Below, piece after piece: positions 34,810 through 47,054 of a stretch of 64,000 nt of DNA. Positions within the stretch are counted from its first letter, which is position 1; every line of letters begins with the position of its first letter. The DNA lies in NCBI RefSeq assembly GCF_947242115.1, contig NC_074719.1, positions 46,052,884 to 46,116,883 of the forward strand. Reading direction: 5' to 3'. Source of the stretch: Biomphalaria glabrata. Its lineage: Eukaryota > Mollusca > Gastropoda > Planorbidae. The notes beneath the pieces are model-generated. The model searched no databases, had not been told where the DNA came from, and saw only the letters and a list, made by a program, of their open reading frames with translations. Both the position numbers and the translations under genes were made by a program.

Positions 34810-34916
34810 TTAATGTGGGATCCAAATGTGTTGAAGAAGAAGTCCCCATTTGCTGAGAACCACGATCTGGTGGAGGTGGAAAATGAGTTGTCGAATGGTC
34901 GAATTAATATTACCTG
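34810..34916 (-). CDS. Possible orphan exon encoding a FNTFGSHIK segment
   Basis: A 107-nt segment between a TTATTGCAG acceptor and a GTAGGA donor is open in one frame: VILIRPFDNSFSTS, SWFSANGDFFFNTFGS, HIKR. A related segment with the same splice borders lies at 13470-13582. Two exon-like copies suggest remnants of a duplicated host gene. Function unknown; no domain recognised. Confidence 0.35.
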
Positions 34917-35397
34917 CAATAAAGCGATATATATATATAGCTGGAGGTCACTTACAAAGGCCGCGGGATACACATTTGAGGAAAAGAAAATCCGCTGCCG
35001 AGGACAGACGTAGACGGCGAAAAAAAATCTAAATTGACCACCGGCGGACAATGATTATGTCTGTTCTGCATAAGGCAAAGCATGTAGGTCGTTGCTGGGG
35101 CTGCGTGAAATACTGCATTCCTCATTAATCTTTAGACTCGAAGACACAACTTATGTATAAAACCTCCACCCAATATAAATGAAAACAAAAATCATACATT
35201 TTAAACGCACAATTGCACATTGTAAACTAATGCAGACGGACAAAAAGAAATGCATTTTAGTTTTATTAAAGGTTTCCGATGTCCCTTTAGGAATCCTACA
35301 TCCTGTCTCAGACGGACGACGCGTTGGCTTGAACCTATGAACACATACCATTTGCAGCCATATTTGTTTCAACAGGTTGTTTTTTTTTTTAGTGTGT

Positions 35398-35660
35398 TTG
35401 AGTGGGTCATCTGTTTCTGTGGCCCACGGTTTACGAGCAGGGTGTCATATGTCCATAACAACGACCAACCGCCTTTACTTTCCCCAACTTAGGTCAGGTA
35501 CCCATTAGAGTTGGGTGGGTGACCTTAACATCATCTGCCCTATAGGTCGCAAGGTCTGAAAGGGGAACTTTTTTTTTACAGCCCACAGGTTGCGAATAAG
35601 CAGGCCAGTGCTGCGGCCTCGTAGGGTGAATGGTCTCGACCAGGCAATCATCCTGATGTA
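35398..35660 (+). mobile_element. SINE-like repeat with conserved central block
   Basis: Contains AACGACCAACCGCCTTTAC and TCAGGTACCCATTAGAG, shared with 58782-59017. The rest is degraded or rearranged. Confidence 0.55.
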
Positions 35661-35837
35661 GAGTGCGGTTAAGAAGCGGTGGAACAAATATGAATAGAAT
35701 ATGACAAACTACAAAAAAAATGTTGATCTCCTATTTATTTTATGGAAATTGTGTTTTAGTTGTTGAACCCGTTCTGGTTGATGGTGCCTGACGTGTACAA
35801 TTATTTTTTCAGTATCTGCAGACGACTGGGGGGGGGG

Positions 35838-35935
35838 GTTGTCACATGATCGTCACACCCAACATTACATGTCAGAGAATAATTCTCAAGATTAATGGTT
35901 AATTCATGTGTAAAAGAAGCGGGTCGTCACGATTA
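35838..35935 (+). repeat. Short dispersed repeat R4, copy 2
   Basis: GTCACATGATCGTCACACC through ATAATTCTCAAGATTAATGG and AAAAGAAGCGGGT; see 32158-32265. Confidence 0.6.
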
Positions 35936-36730
35936 TTTCTAAGACTGCAAAAATTTGTATACAGGACACTGCGTATCAGTATGTAAACCAATGCATTACA
36001 CCTTAAATCCTTTTCTTTGAGTTACTTTCCTAGATTTCAATTTAAAAAAAAACTAATAAATATTCAAAAAAGACACAAAGATAAAGGAACATTTCTTATT
36101 CCATGTGCTAGGACAAATTCGTGCAAGTGATCTTTTTTTTCCTAGTGCCAGCAGAGCATGAAATATATATATTGCATCAAGATAGAGAACTTAAAATGCA
36201 CTACAAAATAGACATATGGATACAAGATAGACTGAATTACCTTTTGATTTGACGGAACGTCTTATAAGATCTTCATCCAAATTATAATTATTTTCTGCTC
36301 TAATTCGTTATTAAATGTTCCCCAGTCGTTAAATAGTATTTAATATAACCAGAGAGATTACATGCAGAGATCTTAAACTTTTGCTGCCAATGTTTGCGAT
36401 GTCTAGCTAGATTAGGTGACGTCCCATTTTCCTTATAGTTTATATTTAGTTATCACGTGACTTTGATAAATAGAAAGTAAAGCCTTGTGGCACCAAAAGG
36501 GAGCTCATTTCTTGCTTCGTTTCACGCATGACGTAGTAATGACAATGCTGAATAATGCCCACATACTAATAGAGTCAAACCCAAAAAAAAAATTAAAACG
36601 AGTTCCCTCCCTCCTTCTTACCTAACAGAATCAACAACAGCTACAAATATTTGACCAAATTTCTATTTTTAGTGTTATTGATGGGGTTGTTTTTATTTTT
36701 GTTTGATTATTTTTTTAAATTTCTCAAACC
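35936..36730. other. AT-rich spacer, no gene seen
   Basis: No splice-bounded frame or repeat family recognised. Confidence 0.5.
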
Positions 36731-36891
36731 CAGGGGCGTAGCTAGGAATTTTCCATCGTTTGGGGGCCCGGGAGACCCTGCATTTTGCGTAATATTTAAT
36801 TTTTATGTAAAAAACACTCATTAGGGGGGCCCCCTTGAAGTGGGGATTTTCAAATTCTTTCCCCTCCTACCCCACCCTAGCTACGCCACTG
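36731..36891. mobile_element. hAT-type MITE, 161 bp
   Basis: Termini CAGGGGCGTAGCTAG and CTAGCTACGCCACTG, with a perfect 8-bp duplication CTCAAACC at 36723-36730 and 36892-36899. No coding capacity. Confidence 0.93.
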
Positions 36892-37403
36892 CTCAAACCA
36901 GTGCTGATGGCATGAAATTTTTAAAAATCTTAATCGGAATTTTGACTATTTACTGTAACTATTCGTTGGTATTTCTATTCATGAATAAAATATATTACCG
37001 TTATTATAAAATAATTGCATAGATTACCACATTTAGCCTTTTCTCAATTTCGGGCAAATGACTTGAAGCCGGCTGAACAGAAATGGCCAAGATGGATTTT
37101 AGTCAGTTACAGAAATCGGGTCTCAAACAAAGAAATCCTATGCCGAAATTGGAGTCGATTTTGTAGTGATTTTGATTTTGTTTAGATTATTATTTCCCTT
37201 GTTTCCACATACATATACTTTTAAGTTGAATCTGTGTATATTTGTTAATAAACGCTAGTATTTTTTTAAATCAAGAAGTGTAAGTTTATGTCAAGCTCTA
37301 CATTAAGAATGTAGTACACCTCAATCGGTTTAGTTGTACTAGCTTTTTGAGCTAAAAACCAACGACGGACTAATGACACAGTTCTATGCCCTAATCATCA
37401 TCA

Positions 37404-37860
37404 TCATCATCAAACTCCATTTGAGTGAGGGCTTGAGAGGCTCAAATCCTCTCTTGCAAAAGCTCTGGACAGAAACCCTGCTGTCTTGCGTAGTGCATAA
37501 ATGTCGCCATACAGGTCAAGAATTTTTGGTTTCCTAGACCTGTCGAGACGGAGATCAGCAAGTCTGGGGCAGTCAAACAGAATATGAGGCACGGTTTCCT
37601 CTTCCTCCCCGCAGCGGGGGCACCGTTAATCGAAATGTATCCATAGCCGTGAGAAATATGAGCCAACAGGACAATGGCCTGTCCTACACTGTGCTATAAC
37701 AGCTTGCTCAGGCCTGGACAGCCTCCACCACGGGGAAGTGCGGTCAGGGCGCCTCATGCGCTCCCAGACTCCACGGGCTTTTTAGGACTTGTCCCAGCAC
37801 TCAAACCACTTTTCCATTTCTGTTTTTTAAATTATAGCCAGGGCTTGATGAAAGCTTACA
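37404..37860 (-). mobile_element. LINE 3' fragment with zinc-ribbon-like C terminus
   Basis: On the minus strand one frame reads EEETVPHILFDCPRLADLRL and continues YALRKTAGFLSRAF; upstream, broken frames follow. This is the post-RNase H C-terminal region of some non-LTR retrotransposons. A TCATCATCATCATCA tract at 37398-37412 is the likely 3' tail. Confidence 0.6.
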
Positions 37861-40440
37861 TCCTGTTCAGTGGGTGGAATTCGCCCTCCCTGGTGGGCCA
37901 AGGAGTCTGCAACAGGGTGGTCTTGTCATTATGGACTGCACACTCAGTACACTATATAGGCCTACACGTGTACGTCTATCTGGTCAGATTGTTAAAATCA
38001 GCCGGACACACGGTCTATTTACTTTCTGGGCAGGGAGGATGTTTTAGTGTAAACATATATCTACGAACTTGCTGCCATGCCAGTGTGTTATTTTCTGACC
38101 ACTCCACATTAAGCAAACACTATTGCATAACGCGTAATGACAAAAATGCAGGGTAGTCTTGTACAGGTTTTATCATCGACTACACACGTACAAGACTACA
38201 CACGTACAGTACACTAGGCCTACATGTGTATGTCTAGCTGACCAAGTTGTTAAAATCAGTTAGACACAGTCTATTTACTTTATGGTCAGAGAGGGTGTGG
38301 ATTAAGATTTTTTTTTCTAGAGTTGGTTATCCTAATGCTTTTAGATCTATATAGGCCTAGCTGTCGATTTAGATCTCAATAATAAATCTTAAGACTACAA
38401 AAAGGTGTACTTGATGTTCCTGCAGTAAAAAAAAATTATTGTTTGCCGCAAATGAATTGATTAAAACCACTAAATATTTACCTAACCCACTAATCTGATT
38501 ACCGCTATAAACAGCAATTAAACACCACCACGTGGCTCACGACAAAAATACATAACAACAACCTCATTCATAATATTGCAAAGAAACTTTTGGCAAAAAA
38601 TGTTTAACATTTTATAATACTGCTACTTTAAGTTGCAAATATTTACCCACATAACTTCTACTAGCATCTTACTTTACCCTCTTCAAATGCAGACTGACTA
38701 AATAGTTGTTGAAAAGTTGTACACATTTTAATTAAACTTTTTATCTAGTAACTAAAAAAAAAAATAATTAAAGTACGATTTTAACTAAACTTTGGCCTTA
38801 ATTAATTTTTTTTTTTAGTTAAACTAAAAGTTTCTAGCTTTTTAGTTAACTTTTGCCCATCACTAATTATTGCAACTTTACTTTTTAGTCTTCGGACCTA
38901 AATTTCATTTATGTATAATTTAATGTAAAAATAAGATAAGCATTTCAAGTCTCGGCCTGGCTGATATTCGATGATCAAAACGATTGTGAAACGAAAGATT
39001 GCAGTTAAAAACTTGTACAAACGTGAGAGCTATAGCATAAAGATGCTTCATAGAGTGGACAGGCATGTCACTAGATTCTAGGTAAGGCAAAAGACTGAGA
39101 GAAATAAAGGAAAACGGTCAACAGATTATGTGTGGTGCCCCAACAGTTCAACAGATAAATATGTCAGGCCAGCTCTCTTGTTTAACAAAAAATATAGTAT
39201 TTTCACACCAGAAATTTATCACAGTAATCTTCCCTTTGTTCACACTTTGAGTTTTTAATGATCCGCCTTGAGCTGTATGTACAATAAAATACACCAAGAG
39301 AGAAAAAGAAGAGACGAAATATGAAGAAATGTGTTGGCGATATAATTATCAACATAAGAAAATGCATAGAGGAAAATTGACTCAGATTTTCAAAAAAAAA
39401 AAAATAGGCTAAAAATAAACAATATCACGGATTCCGTATTGAATAAACAATGCTGCCAACTATAAAATCAAAGTACTTTGTACTATAACGCGGTTATAAA
39501 AGAAGAAGCTTTGAAATGATATTGTACAATATGAAAGATGCGCACAAATTGTTTACTGAGTTCATCTAAATCTTTCGCTTATTAAATCGAGATTTTCAAG
39601 ATCAACTTAACAATGTCAAGGACGCTCAACTAAGCTTTAATGTTGCCAACTAAAAGACAAAACAAACAAGACGGACATACGGACAGACATTTCACACAAA
39701 ACTAATAGCGTCTTTTCCCCTTTCGGGGGACGATAAAAAAATGAGTAACAAAATGAGAGCTTAAAAATGTTGAATCTCCAGTGCTAAAAAGTGCACAGAA
39801 ATTATGGGATACTTTTGGAAAACACATAGCTCATCAGCACCTCTGTACACAGGATACAGAAAAAAGACAGCTATTTTTAGCTTTTTTTTTACGCAATAGA
39901 AGAAAATCTCCAACACTTCTTTATTATAAACACCGCAAGCACCAAATAAAAATTCCTTAAAATATGATTTAATCTTTATGTATGAAAATCGCCAATAATA
40001 GTTTCTCTAATTTTAGAACCATTTTCAGAGTGAAGGGGAGGAAATCAAAAGGCCTTGAGTCCGTGACCTTACTATTGTGAAAGTAAAAAAAACATGGTCC
40101 CGTTTTTTTTTTTTTTTTGTTTTTTTTTTGTTGTTTTATTTTTGGTAAAATTACATCTGCATAGAATGTTAGAAACAGGGTGGGGTGATTTCATGACTAT
40201 CTGGGTTAAGACCGGTTCAAAGAAATGGCACTAATTCTCCAAGCGTTTCAAACCAAGTATGACTCGTCACAGTGCTTGCATTTGCGTCATAGTGTCAAAG
40301 GTACTGATGCAGAGTTTGTGGGAGTTTTAAGAAACTTAGAAAAATATTCCTAGTGAAATATTCACTTGATGATTTTTAGAATTACGAAATGGGGATAAAA
40401 ATAAAGAAAGAGTGCATTTTGGTGAGCTATGTGTGGATGG
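37861..40440. other. Spacer of 2.6 kb, no gene seen
   Basis: AT-rich with poly-A/T runs. A duplicated segment around ACACGTACA and TACACTAGGCCTACATGTGT near 37965 and 38215 suggests a local tandem duplication of about 250 bp. Confidence 0.5.
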
Positions 40441-41440
40441 TTGCATTCTGTGTGGCTGGTTGTGATATGTGTAGGACTTAGTGTATTGTGTTGTTAGTTG
40501 TGATATGTGTAGGACTTAGTGTTATGTGTTGTTAGTTGTGATATGTGTAGGACTTAGTGTTATGTGTTGTTAGTTGTGATATATGTATGACTTAGTGTAT
40601 TGTGTTGTTAGTTGTGATATATGTAGGACTTAGTGTTATGTGTTGTTAGTTGTGATATATGTAGGACTTAGTGTATTGTGTTGTTAGTTGTGATATGTGT
40701 AGGACGTAGTGTATTGTGTTGTGTGTTGAAGGCTTTCCTATTTGTGGGACGTTGCGTTATGTGTGAATGGTTTTAGTATGTGTGGGTGGTTATTTTATGT
40801 GTGGGTAGCTGTACTATATGTGGGTGGTCGTACTATGTGTGGGTGGTTGTGGTATGTGTGGAAGTTTGTACCATGTGTGGATAGTTGTGTTATATGTGGA
40901 AGATTTTGTTATGCGGGGGAGGTTGTAGTATGTGTGGGTGGTTGCGTTTTGTGTGGGAGGGTGTTATATAAGTGGGTGATTGTTCTATGTGTGGGTGGTG
41001 ATGGTATGTGTGTGAGGCTGTACTATGTGTGGGTGGTGATGGTATGTGTGTGAGGCTGTACTATGTGTGGGTGGTGATAGTATGTGTGTGAGACTGTACT
41101 ATGTGTGGGTGGTGATGGTATGTGTGGGATGATGTATTATGTGTGGGTGGTTGTGCTTTGTGTGGTTGTACTATGTATGGGAAGTTGTGTGTTGTGTGTG
41201 TGTTTATGTTATGTGTGAATGACTGTGCTAAGTACCAAATTGGTTATGTTACATATGTGTTTTACGTTTTATGTGTGAATGGTTCTTATATGTGTGGGTG
41301 GTTGTGTTATACGTGGGTGGTTGTGTTATGTGTAGATGGTTGTGTTATGTGTGGATGGTTGTGTTATATGTGGGTGGTTGTGTTATATGTCAATGTTGGT
41401 GATTACCGTGGGTGGTTCTGTTATGTTATGTGTCAGTGGT
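40441..41440. repeat. 19-bp / 38-bp GT-rich minisatellite
   Basis: Left part (40460-40730): 38-bp units around GTGATATGTGTAGGACTTAG. Right part: 19-bp units such as GTGTTATGTGTGGATGGTT. The 38-mer is twice the 19-mer period, so the left part may be a higher-order form. Confidence 0.88.
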
Positions 41441-41693
41441 TGACTTCGTGGATTTAAAAAATGGATCTTGTGTCCAAGGGTCATGAAACACAAACCTGTT
41501 TCTCCGTTTATTGAAGTGACTGAGCTGTCAAATGGATCTTAATTTCAAATTTTGAAACCTCATTAGCAAATAATAAGTTCGAATTCAGGTCATTTCCTTT
41601 TTTTTTTTTTTTTGTAAATGCTTTTAAAAACCTGTAAAAAAAAAATAAATACCCAGATCACCATCTTCCATTCTCCCCCCCCCCACCTCCAGG

Positions 41694-41955
41694 GGGTCTA
41701 CGAATGTGAAAAGATAAATTGGGGGTTTATGAGATGTCCACAGGGGTCTACGAATGTGAAAAGATAATTTGGGGGTTTATGAGATGTCCACAGGGGTCTA
41801 CGAATGTGAAAAGATAATTTGGGGGTTTATGAGATGTCCACAGGGGTCTACGAATGTGAAAAGATAATTTGGGGGTTTATGAGATGTCCACAGGGGTCTA
41901 CGAATGTGAAAAGATAATTCAGGGGTTTATGAGATGTCCACAGGGGTCTACGATT
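41694..41955. repeat. 50-bp tandem repeat, 5 copies
   Basis: Near-identical units containing GGGGTCTACGAATGTGAAAA and GGGGGTTTATGAGATGTCCA. Confidence 0.95.
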
Positions 41956-42609
41956 ATAGATTTCATTTAAGCAGATCGTGACTTTAATTTTTACATTCAT
42001 TTAATGTCATTATTTCATACACTAATATATTAGTTGTACCTTGATAAATCCTTTAAATATTTATCCTGCTAATCATACCAAATTATTAAGGTATTTAGTC
42101 TCAATACTTATTTTACAAGCTTAATTTTATCTACATGTAACAAATGTTTAACAAAAAGAAATGTAGACTGTCCAGCGTTGATTATTTAAAACTGGGATTC
42201 ATTCCTTCCTTGTCAAACAAGCGGTTGACTAAGTTACTTTTTTTTTTATAATGATACGAAACCCATTACGCTGGAGGATCATCTGAGACAATGTCCCCCT
42301 GACAAAATAGATAAAGATTTGAAAATTGTTCAAATACTCAAAGATAAAGTTCTGAATTGACCCAAACAATCTCTCTTCAACATCATATAGAGAAGATAAT
42401 GGTTTCTGAGTGTCTTCACTTATAGCGAAATACGGAAAAAAGTAAAACATTGATTTTGCCAGCCGTTGTAGTTGTGAAAACTGTTTTACACACACCTACA
42501 TCTGATATTATTAAAAGAATTTTTTTAAGCAACAATACAGTTCAAGGGCACATCGGTGGCATGAGTTATCAAATTAAAAGCTTCTTATGTGATTCTTTGC
42601 AAAGGACAT
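41956..42609. other. AT-rich; one unrecognised 88-codon minus frame
   Basis: A minus-strand frame at 42229-42495 reads YFAISEDTQKPLSSLYDVEE then a hydrophobic stretch. It looks mildly protein-like but has no recognised domain or clear splice sites. Confidence 0.25.
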
Positions 42610-42895
42610 ATATATACAGTTTGGGATCAGCGGCGTCACAGGCTCTGACAGGGTGTAGCACTGCGTGGTGCAAACTGCCTAAGGGTCGCCATTTCCTTAT
42701 TTTTCCTCAGGGTTGACCCACGACAGCTTTTCCATGTTTGGGTATAGACGCATGGCAGCAGAATTTTGAATTCAGTTTTTTTTGTTCTGCTAGGTGGCTT
42801 ATGAGCCCTTCCTGCTTGAAGTCTACTGGCTAGGGCGCCAGTTACTCGCCTTCTCCCTTAGTGAAAACAGTTCTGCGGACACATGAAAGGTCGAG
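42610..42895. repeat. Dispersed repeat family R1, inverted copy
   Basis: GTTTGGGATCAGC, GGGTGTAGCACTG and CCTTAGTGAAAACAGTTCTG match other R1 members in order; outside the duplicated blocks. Confidence 0.65.
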
Positions 42896-43254
42896 AAATA
42901 CACAAGAAACTCTTTGCGAACACTTTTACAATGATACTTAAAACAAATTAATTAATTAATATTTAATGTTTGAATGTCTTCTTCATAGAATGTATGAAAC
43001 ATGACATCCGTAGGATCAGATGATAAGTCTGGGTAAAAAAAAAACCATTTCCAGTGTGTTTGATGATTCCAGTAATACATAATAATTGTTAATTTAATTG
43101 GTTTAATTTGAATGTTATCAACTAAAATAAATTAGTTATTATTTGATACTTAATATGTAGCTTGAAATTGCATTTTCACTCTTCAACTCACTAAAATTAG
43201 AAATTAGTTGTTTTTTTTAAATTTGCAAAAAAAAAAGCAAAACAAGTTAAGCAT

Positions 43255-45095
43255 GGTGTATCGAAACTATTGAATTAGTTGCATAGTTAATATGTTTTAG
43301 TATCATAGCGCCGCGATCATTACTAGGCGATGACGTCATTTGCGCTATTTTCTATTTTGTTGTGTAGGCTAGTGGATGATCTCGCCTTGTTGCTTAGTCA
43401 TAATTTCTTGTGACGTAAAGTGAGTGCATGCTACGACTTTCGTCATAAATCGTCTGTTTCATTCTCTCCATCTTGAGCTGTAGAGACAAGTTGTGTTTTT
43501 GGGAGCGCTTGATTTACTCCTTGTGCTTATGTTACTGGACAGCCTTAGCATTTGCCTTGGATATAGATCTAGTCTTAAAGGATTATCTTGACCCCTGTTA
43601 AAGGGTTAGTTTTATTTTCACATTATATAGTTGTCTGTAATTGGAGTCGATCGTATTTGTATTTTTTATAATTAGACTGGAAGATTTAGAAGAATTTGTT
43701 CTTTTATCTTTCTATAGGGTCTCAGTGTCAAGTCTCAGTGTCAAGTCTCAGTGTCAAGTCTCAGTGTCAGACTCAGTGTCAAGTCTCAGTGTCAGTCTCA
43801 GTGTTAGACTCAGTGTCAAGTCTCAGTGTCAGTCTCAGTGTTAGACTCAGTGTCAAGTCTCAGTGTTAGACTCAGTGTCAAGTCTCAGTGTCAAGTCTCA
43901 GTGTCAAGTCTCAGTGTCAAGTCTCAGTGTTAGACTCAGTGTCAAGTCTCAGTGTCAGTCTCAGTGTTAGACTCAGTGTCAAGTCTCAGTGTTAGACTCA
44001 GTGTCAAGTCTCAGTGTCAAGTCTCAGTGTCAAGTCTCAGTGTCAAGTCTCAGTGTCAAGTCTCAGTGTTAGACTCAGTGTCAAGTCTCAGTGTCAAGTC
44101 TCAGTGTCAAGTCTCAGTGTCAAGTCTCAGTGTCAAGTCTCAGTGTCAAGTCTCAGTGTTAGACTCAGTGTCAAGTCTCAGTGTTAGACTCAGTGTCAAG
44201 TCTCAGTGTCAAGTCTCAGTGTTAGACTCAGTGTCAAGTCTCATTGTTGGACTCAGTGTCAAGTCTCAGTGTCAAGTCTCAGTGTTAGACTCAGTGTCAA
44301 GTCTCAGTGTCAAGTCTCAGTGTTAGACTCAGTGTCAAGTCTCAGTGTTAGACTCAGTGTCAAGTCTCAGTGTCAAGTCTCAGTGTCAAGTCTCAGTGTC
44401 AAGTCTCAGTGTTAGACTCAGTGTCAAGTCTCATTGTTGGACTCAGTGTCAAGTCTCAGTGTTAGACTCAGTGTCAAGTCTCAGTGTTAGACTCAGTGTC
44501 AAGTCTCAGTGTCAAGTCTCAGTGTTAGACTCAGTGTCAAGTCTCAGTGTTAGACTCAGTGTCAAGTCTCAGTTTTCAATATTGAGATTTCAGCTTCGGT
44601 CTACAGGACTGAGGTCTTCATCTCAGTTAGTCTGTCTGACGTTTCAAGTTGGTTTTCACGAGTCTGAGGTTCTACATTCCAGACTGCGGGTTGCTGTGTC
44701 CAGACCTGGTGATACAGTGTGAACTATGAACTTTTTATTAGTGGTCGTCGGTGAACAGTATCCAGGCTAGAAGCTAGATCTACATGTATTACCAGTTGTT
44801 GTCTGGAAAGTTTATGTGGACAATTGTACTGAATATTATAGCTAAGGTGATTATATTAATTGTATTATAATTACTTTTTAGTATTTAAAATGAACTAGAT
44901 CATATTAGACTACATCACATTATATATCTACTGTTATTCATATCATTATTATTATTCATGTATCAGTTCATTGTAAATATATCATTAGATTAAATTCATA
45001 ATTTTATTTAAATCATCATACACCTGGTTTATTAATTTATGTATAACAGGGTGTGTATGGTGTGACTGTCGGGCTGAACTTGGGCCTAAAATATT
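43255..45095 (+). repeat. Dispersed repeat R3, copy 2 (with internal array)
   Basis: Same landmarks as 32530-33890 but without the LINE fragment, and with a 13-bp array grown in the middle at the GGGTCTCA site. Confidence 0.75.
43718..44572. repeat. 13/12-bp minisatellite (TCAGTGTCAAGTC), about 65 units
   Basis: Mixed TCAGTGTCAAGTC and TCAGTGTTAGAC units; lies inside repeat R3 where copy 1 has only GGGTCTCATGTTTCAGG. Confidence 0.95.
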
Positions 45096-45106
45096 ACTAG
45101 TTTTTA

Positions 45107-45905
45107 AAAACAATTATTCGACTTTAGCCTATAATACATATTGGGAACCACACCCTTTCAGTGGTGCAGGAATTTACCTACTTGGGTTCAACAATTGTCA
45201 GTAACCTAGACTTAGACATTGAGCTGACAAAAAGGATAGGAAAAGCTACCACAGCATTGGCAAAACTCTCCAAACGCGTCTGGGAAAATGGTAAATTGAC
45301 CACAGCGACCAAAATCCTAGTCTACAACGCCTGTGTTGTGAGCACTCTCCTTTATGGCAGTGAAAGCTGGTCAACATACATGTACCAAGAGCACAGGTTG
45401 AATAGTTTCCACTTGCGCTGCCTGAGACGCATAATGGGCATCTCTTGGAGGGACCATGTCTCCAATCAGGAAGTTTTGAGATTGGCCAATATGAACAGCA
45501 TGTATGCTCTCCTGACACAAAGAAGATTGATTGGCTCGGACATGTCACCCGCATGCCAGATGGTAGAATCCCGAAAGATATCTTATATGCTGAGCTTGTG
45601 GAAGGAGTCAGACCCAAGGGCCGCCCCAGACTAACATATAGAGATGTCTGCAAGCGAGACATGAGAGCCACAGGCATCAGCGAAAGTATGTGGGAAAACA
45701 TAGCCAAAGACCGGCATGGAGACAGCCTGTGCGTGCTGGGACAACCCTTGCTGAGAACAAAAGAATTGAAGCGGCCTTAATCAAGAGGGAAAAAAAGAAA
45801 GCTGCCCTGTCCGCAAGCCCTGAATCAGAGGCATACACATGTACGAATTGTGGCAAAGAATTAGCTTGATTAGCCACACCAGATTCTGCCCCGTCTCAAG
45901 ATTAA
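45107..45905 (+). mobile_element. LINE 3' fragment: RT C terminus plus zinc-finger tail
   Basis: The first frame reads VQEFTYLGSTIVSNLDLDIE, ATKILVYNACVVSTLLYGSE and LRCLRRIMGISWRDHV; after a frameshift near 45510 it continues DWLGHVTRMPDGRIPKDILY and GRPRLTYRDVCKRDM. After a further shift the tail has CTNCGKEL...HTRFC, a C2H2-like finger. These blocks are typical of the C-terminal end of endonuclease/RT ORFs of non-LTR retrotransposons. 5'-truncated and frame-broken. Confidence 0.8.
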
Positions 45906-46008
45906 GCCAAAACCAGTGACTCATTTGGGCGCATCCATTGCCTTTCGAGACAAAAGGAGCCAAATATTTGACTTTACCTCTCGTTCGGTGTCTAACCAAA
46001 TACAATAA

Positions 46009-46375
46009 TTGACTTTACATCTCGTTCGATGTCTAATACTAGTGTAATTGAAACCACGTTCTGGCTTTAAATGTTTAACCTTTTTTTTTTCACACGGTGG
46101 GTTCTGTTTTTTTACTGGCATTTCTGGTCCATCTTTTTTTTTATTTAAATCACGAAACAGATGGATAGAATTAGAACTGTCTAAATCGTCACCCTTTACT
46201 GTTTAGATGTCTTCATTGAGGACTGCACTTTAAGTGACACCAGTTTAGTCATGAACTCAAGCTAACTTCTCCACCTAAACGCAAGAGAGCGTAACTATAA
46301 AGTATAGGGAGTGTTACAGCATGACAAAAATTGACATATTAGTCTACGCCTAAGTGATCTCCCTTTTCAAACCTG
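46009..46375 (+). repeat. Dispersed repeat family R2, copy 2
   Basis: Co-linear with 14728-15090; non-coding. Confidence 0.75.
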
Positions 46376-47054
46376 GGATGTATGATATAGCGCTTTCTTG
46401 TCTATTTTATTTTTTTGTACATACGCTCTTCTTACTGTGAGGGAATAAAAAAACGTTTCAGATGCCTGCAGAGTGAACTTTTGAACTAGTAAAATCGCAG
46501 TAAAATGATACCTATTATTTTTAGATATAACTTTTTGTAGTAAACAAGCGCTTATAAACATTATGCATAAAAAGCGAACTATAAAAATAACAACCTTTTT
46601 TAAATGAAGCCTTTGTTGGATTAATGAAAAACACCTTCAATGTATATAAATAATAACATCACAATATTGCATTGATCATCTCTTTTTCTATGTAAAATAA
46701 ATATAATTGCTACTTATTAATTTTTTTTATTGATTCATTTAATGTCATTTACAATTAATAATTGTGCCGAGTTTCAACTTGATCCGAGAATGGGAAGTGG
46801 GAGAAAAAAAGTGTTAAAAAAAACAACCCAGACAGACAGACGGTCGGACAGAATGAGTTAATATATTTTTTTTATAAAAAATTAAAATAACCTAAGCGGA
46901 CTATATTTAATTAGCATTCAATGTGTTAATTTGGATTTCAAAAATATTGTAATTCACTTTGCAAAGAAAAACCGGTTAATTGCGGTATAAATATCTGTCT
47001 TCACGTGTTTATTGCATTCCTAAAACCTTTCCGGACCTAATTGTGGGAAACTAC
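46376..47054. other. AT-rich spacer
   Basis: Holds the GTTTCAACTTGATCCGAGA/CAGACAGACAG block shared with 19725-19800; otherwise no gene or repeat recognised. Confidence 0.5.

Noticed and set aside
42229-42495. 88-codon minus frame with SEDTQKPLSSLYDVEE
   Set aside because: Mildly protein-like but no domain, no clear splice sites and no second copy; mentioned only as unrecognised.
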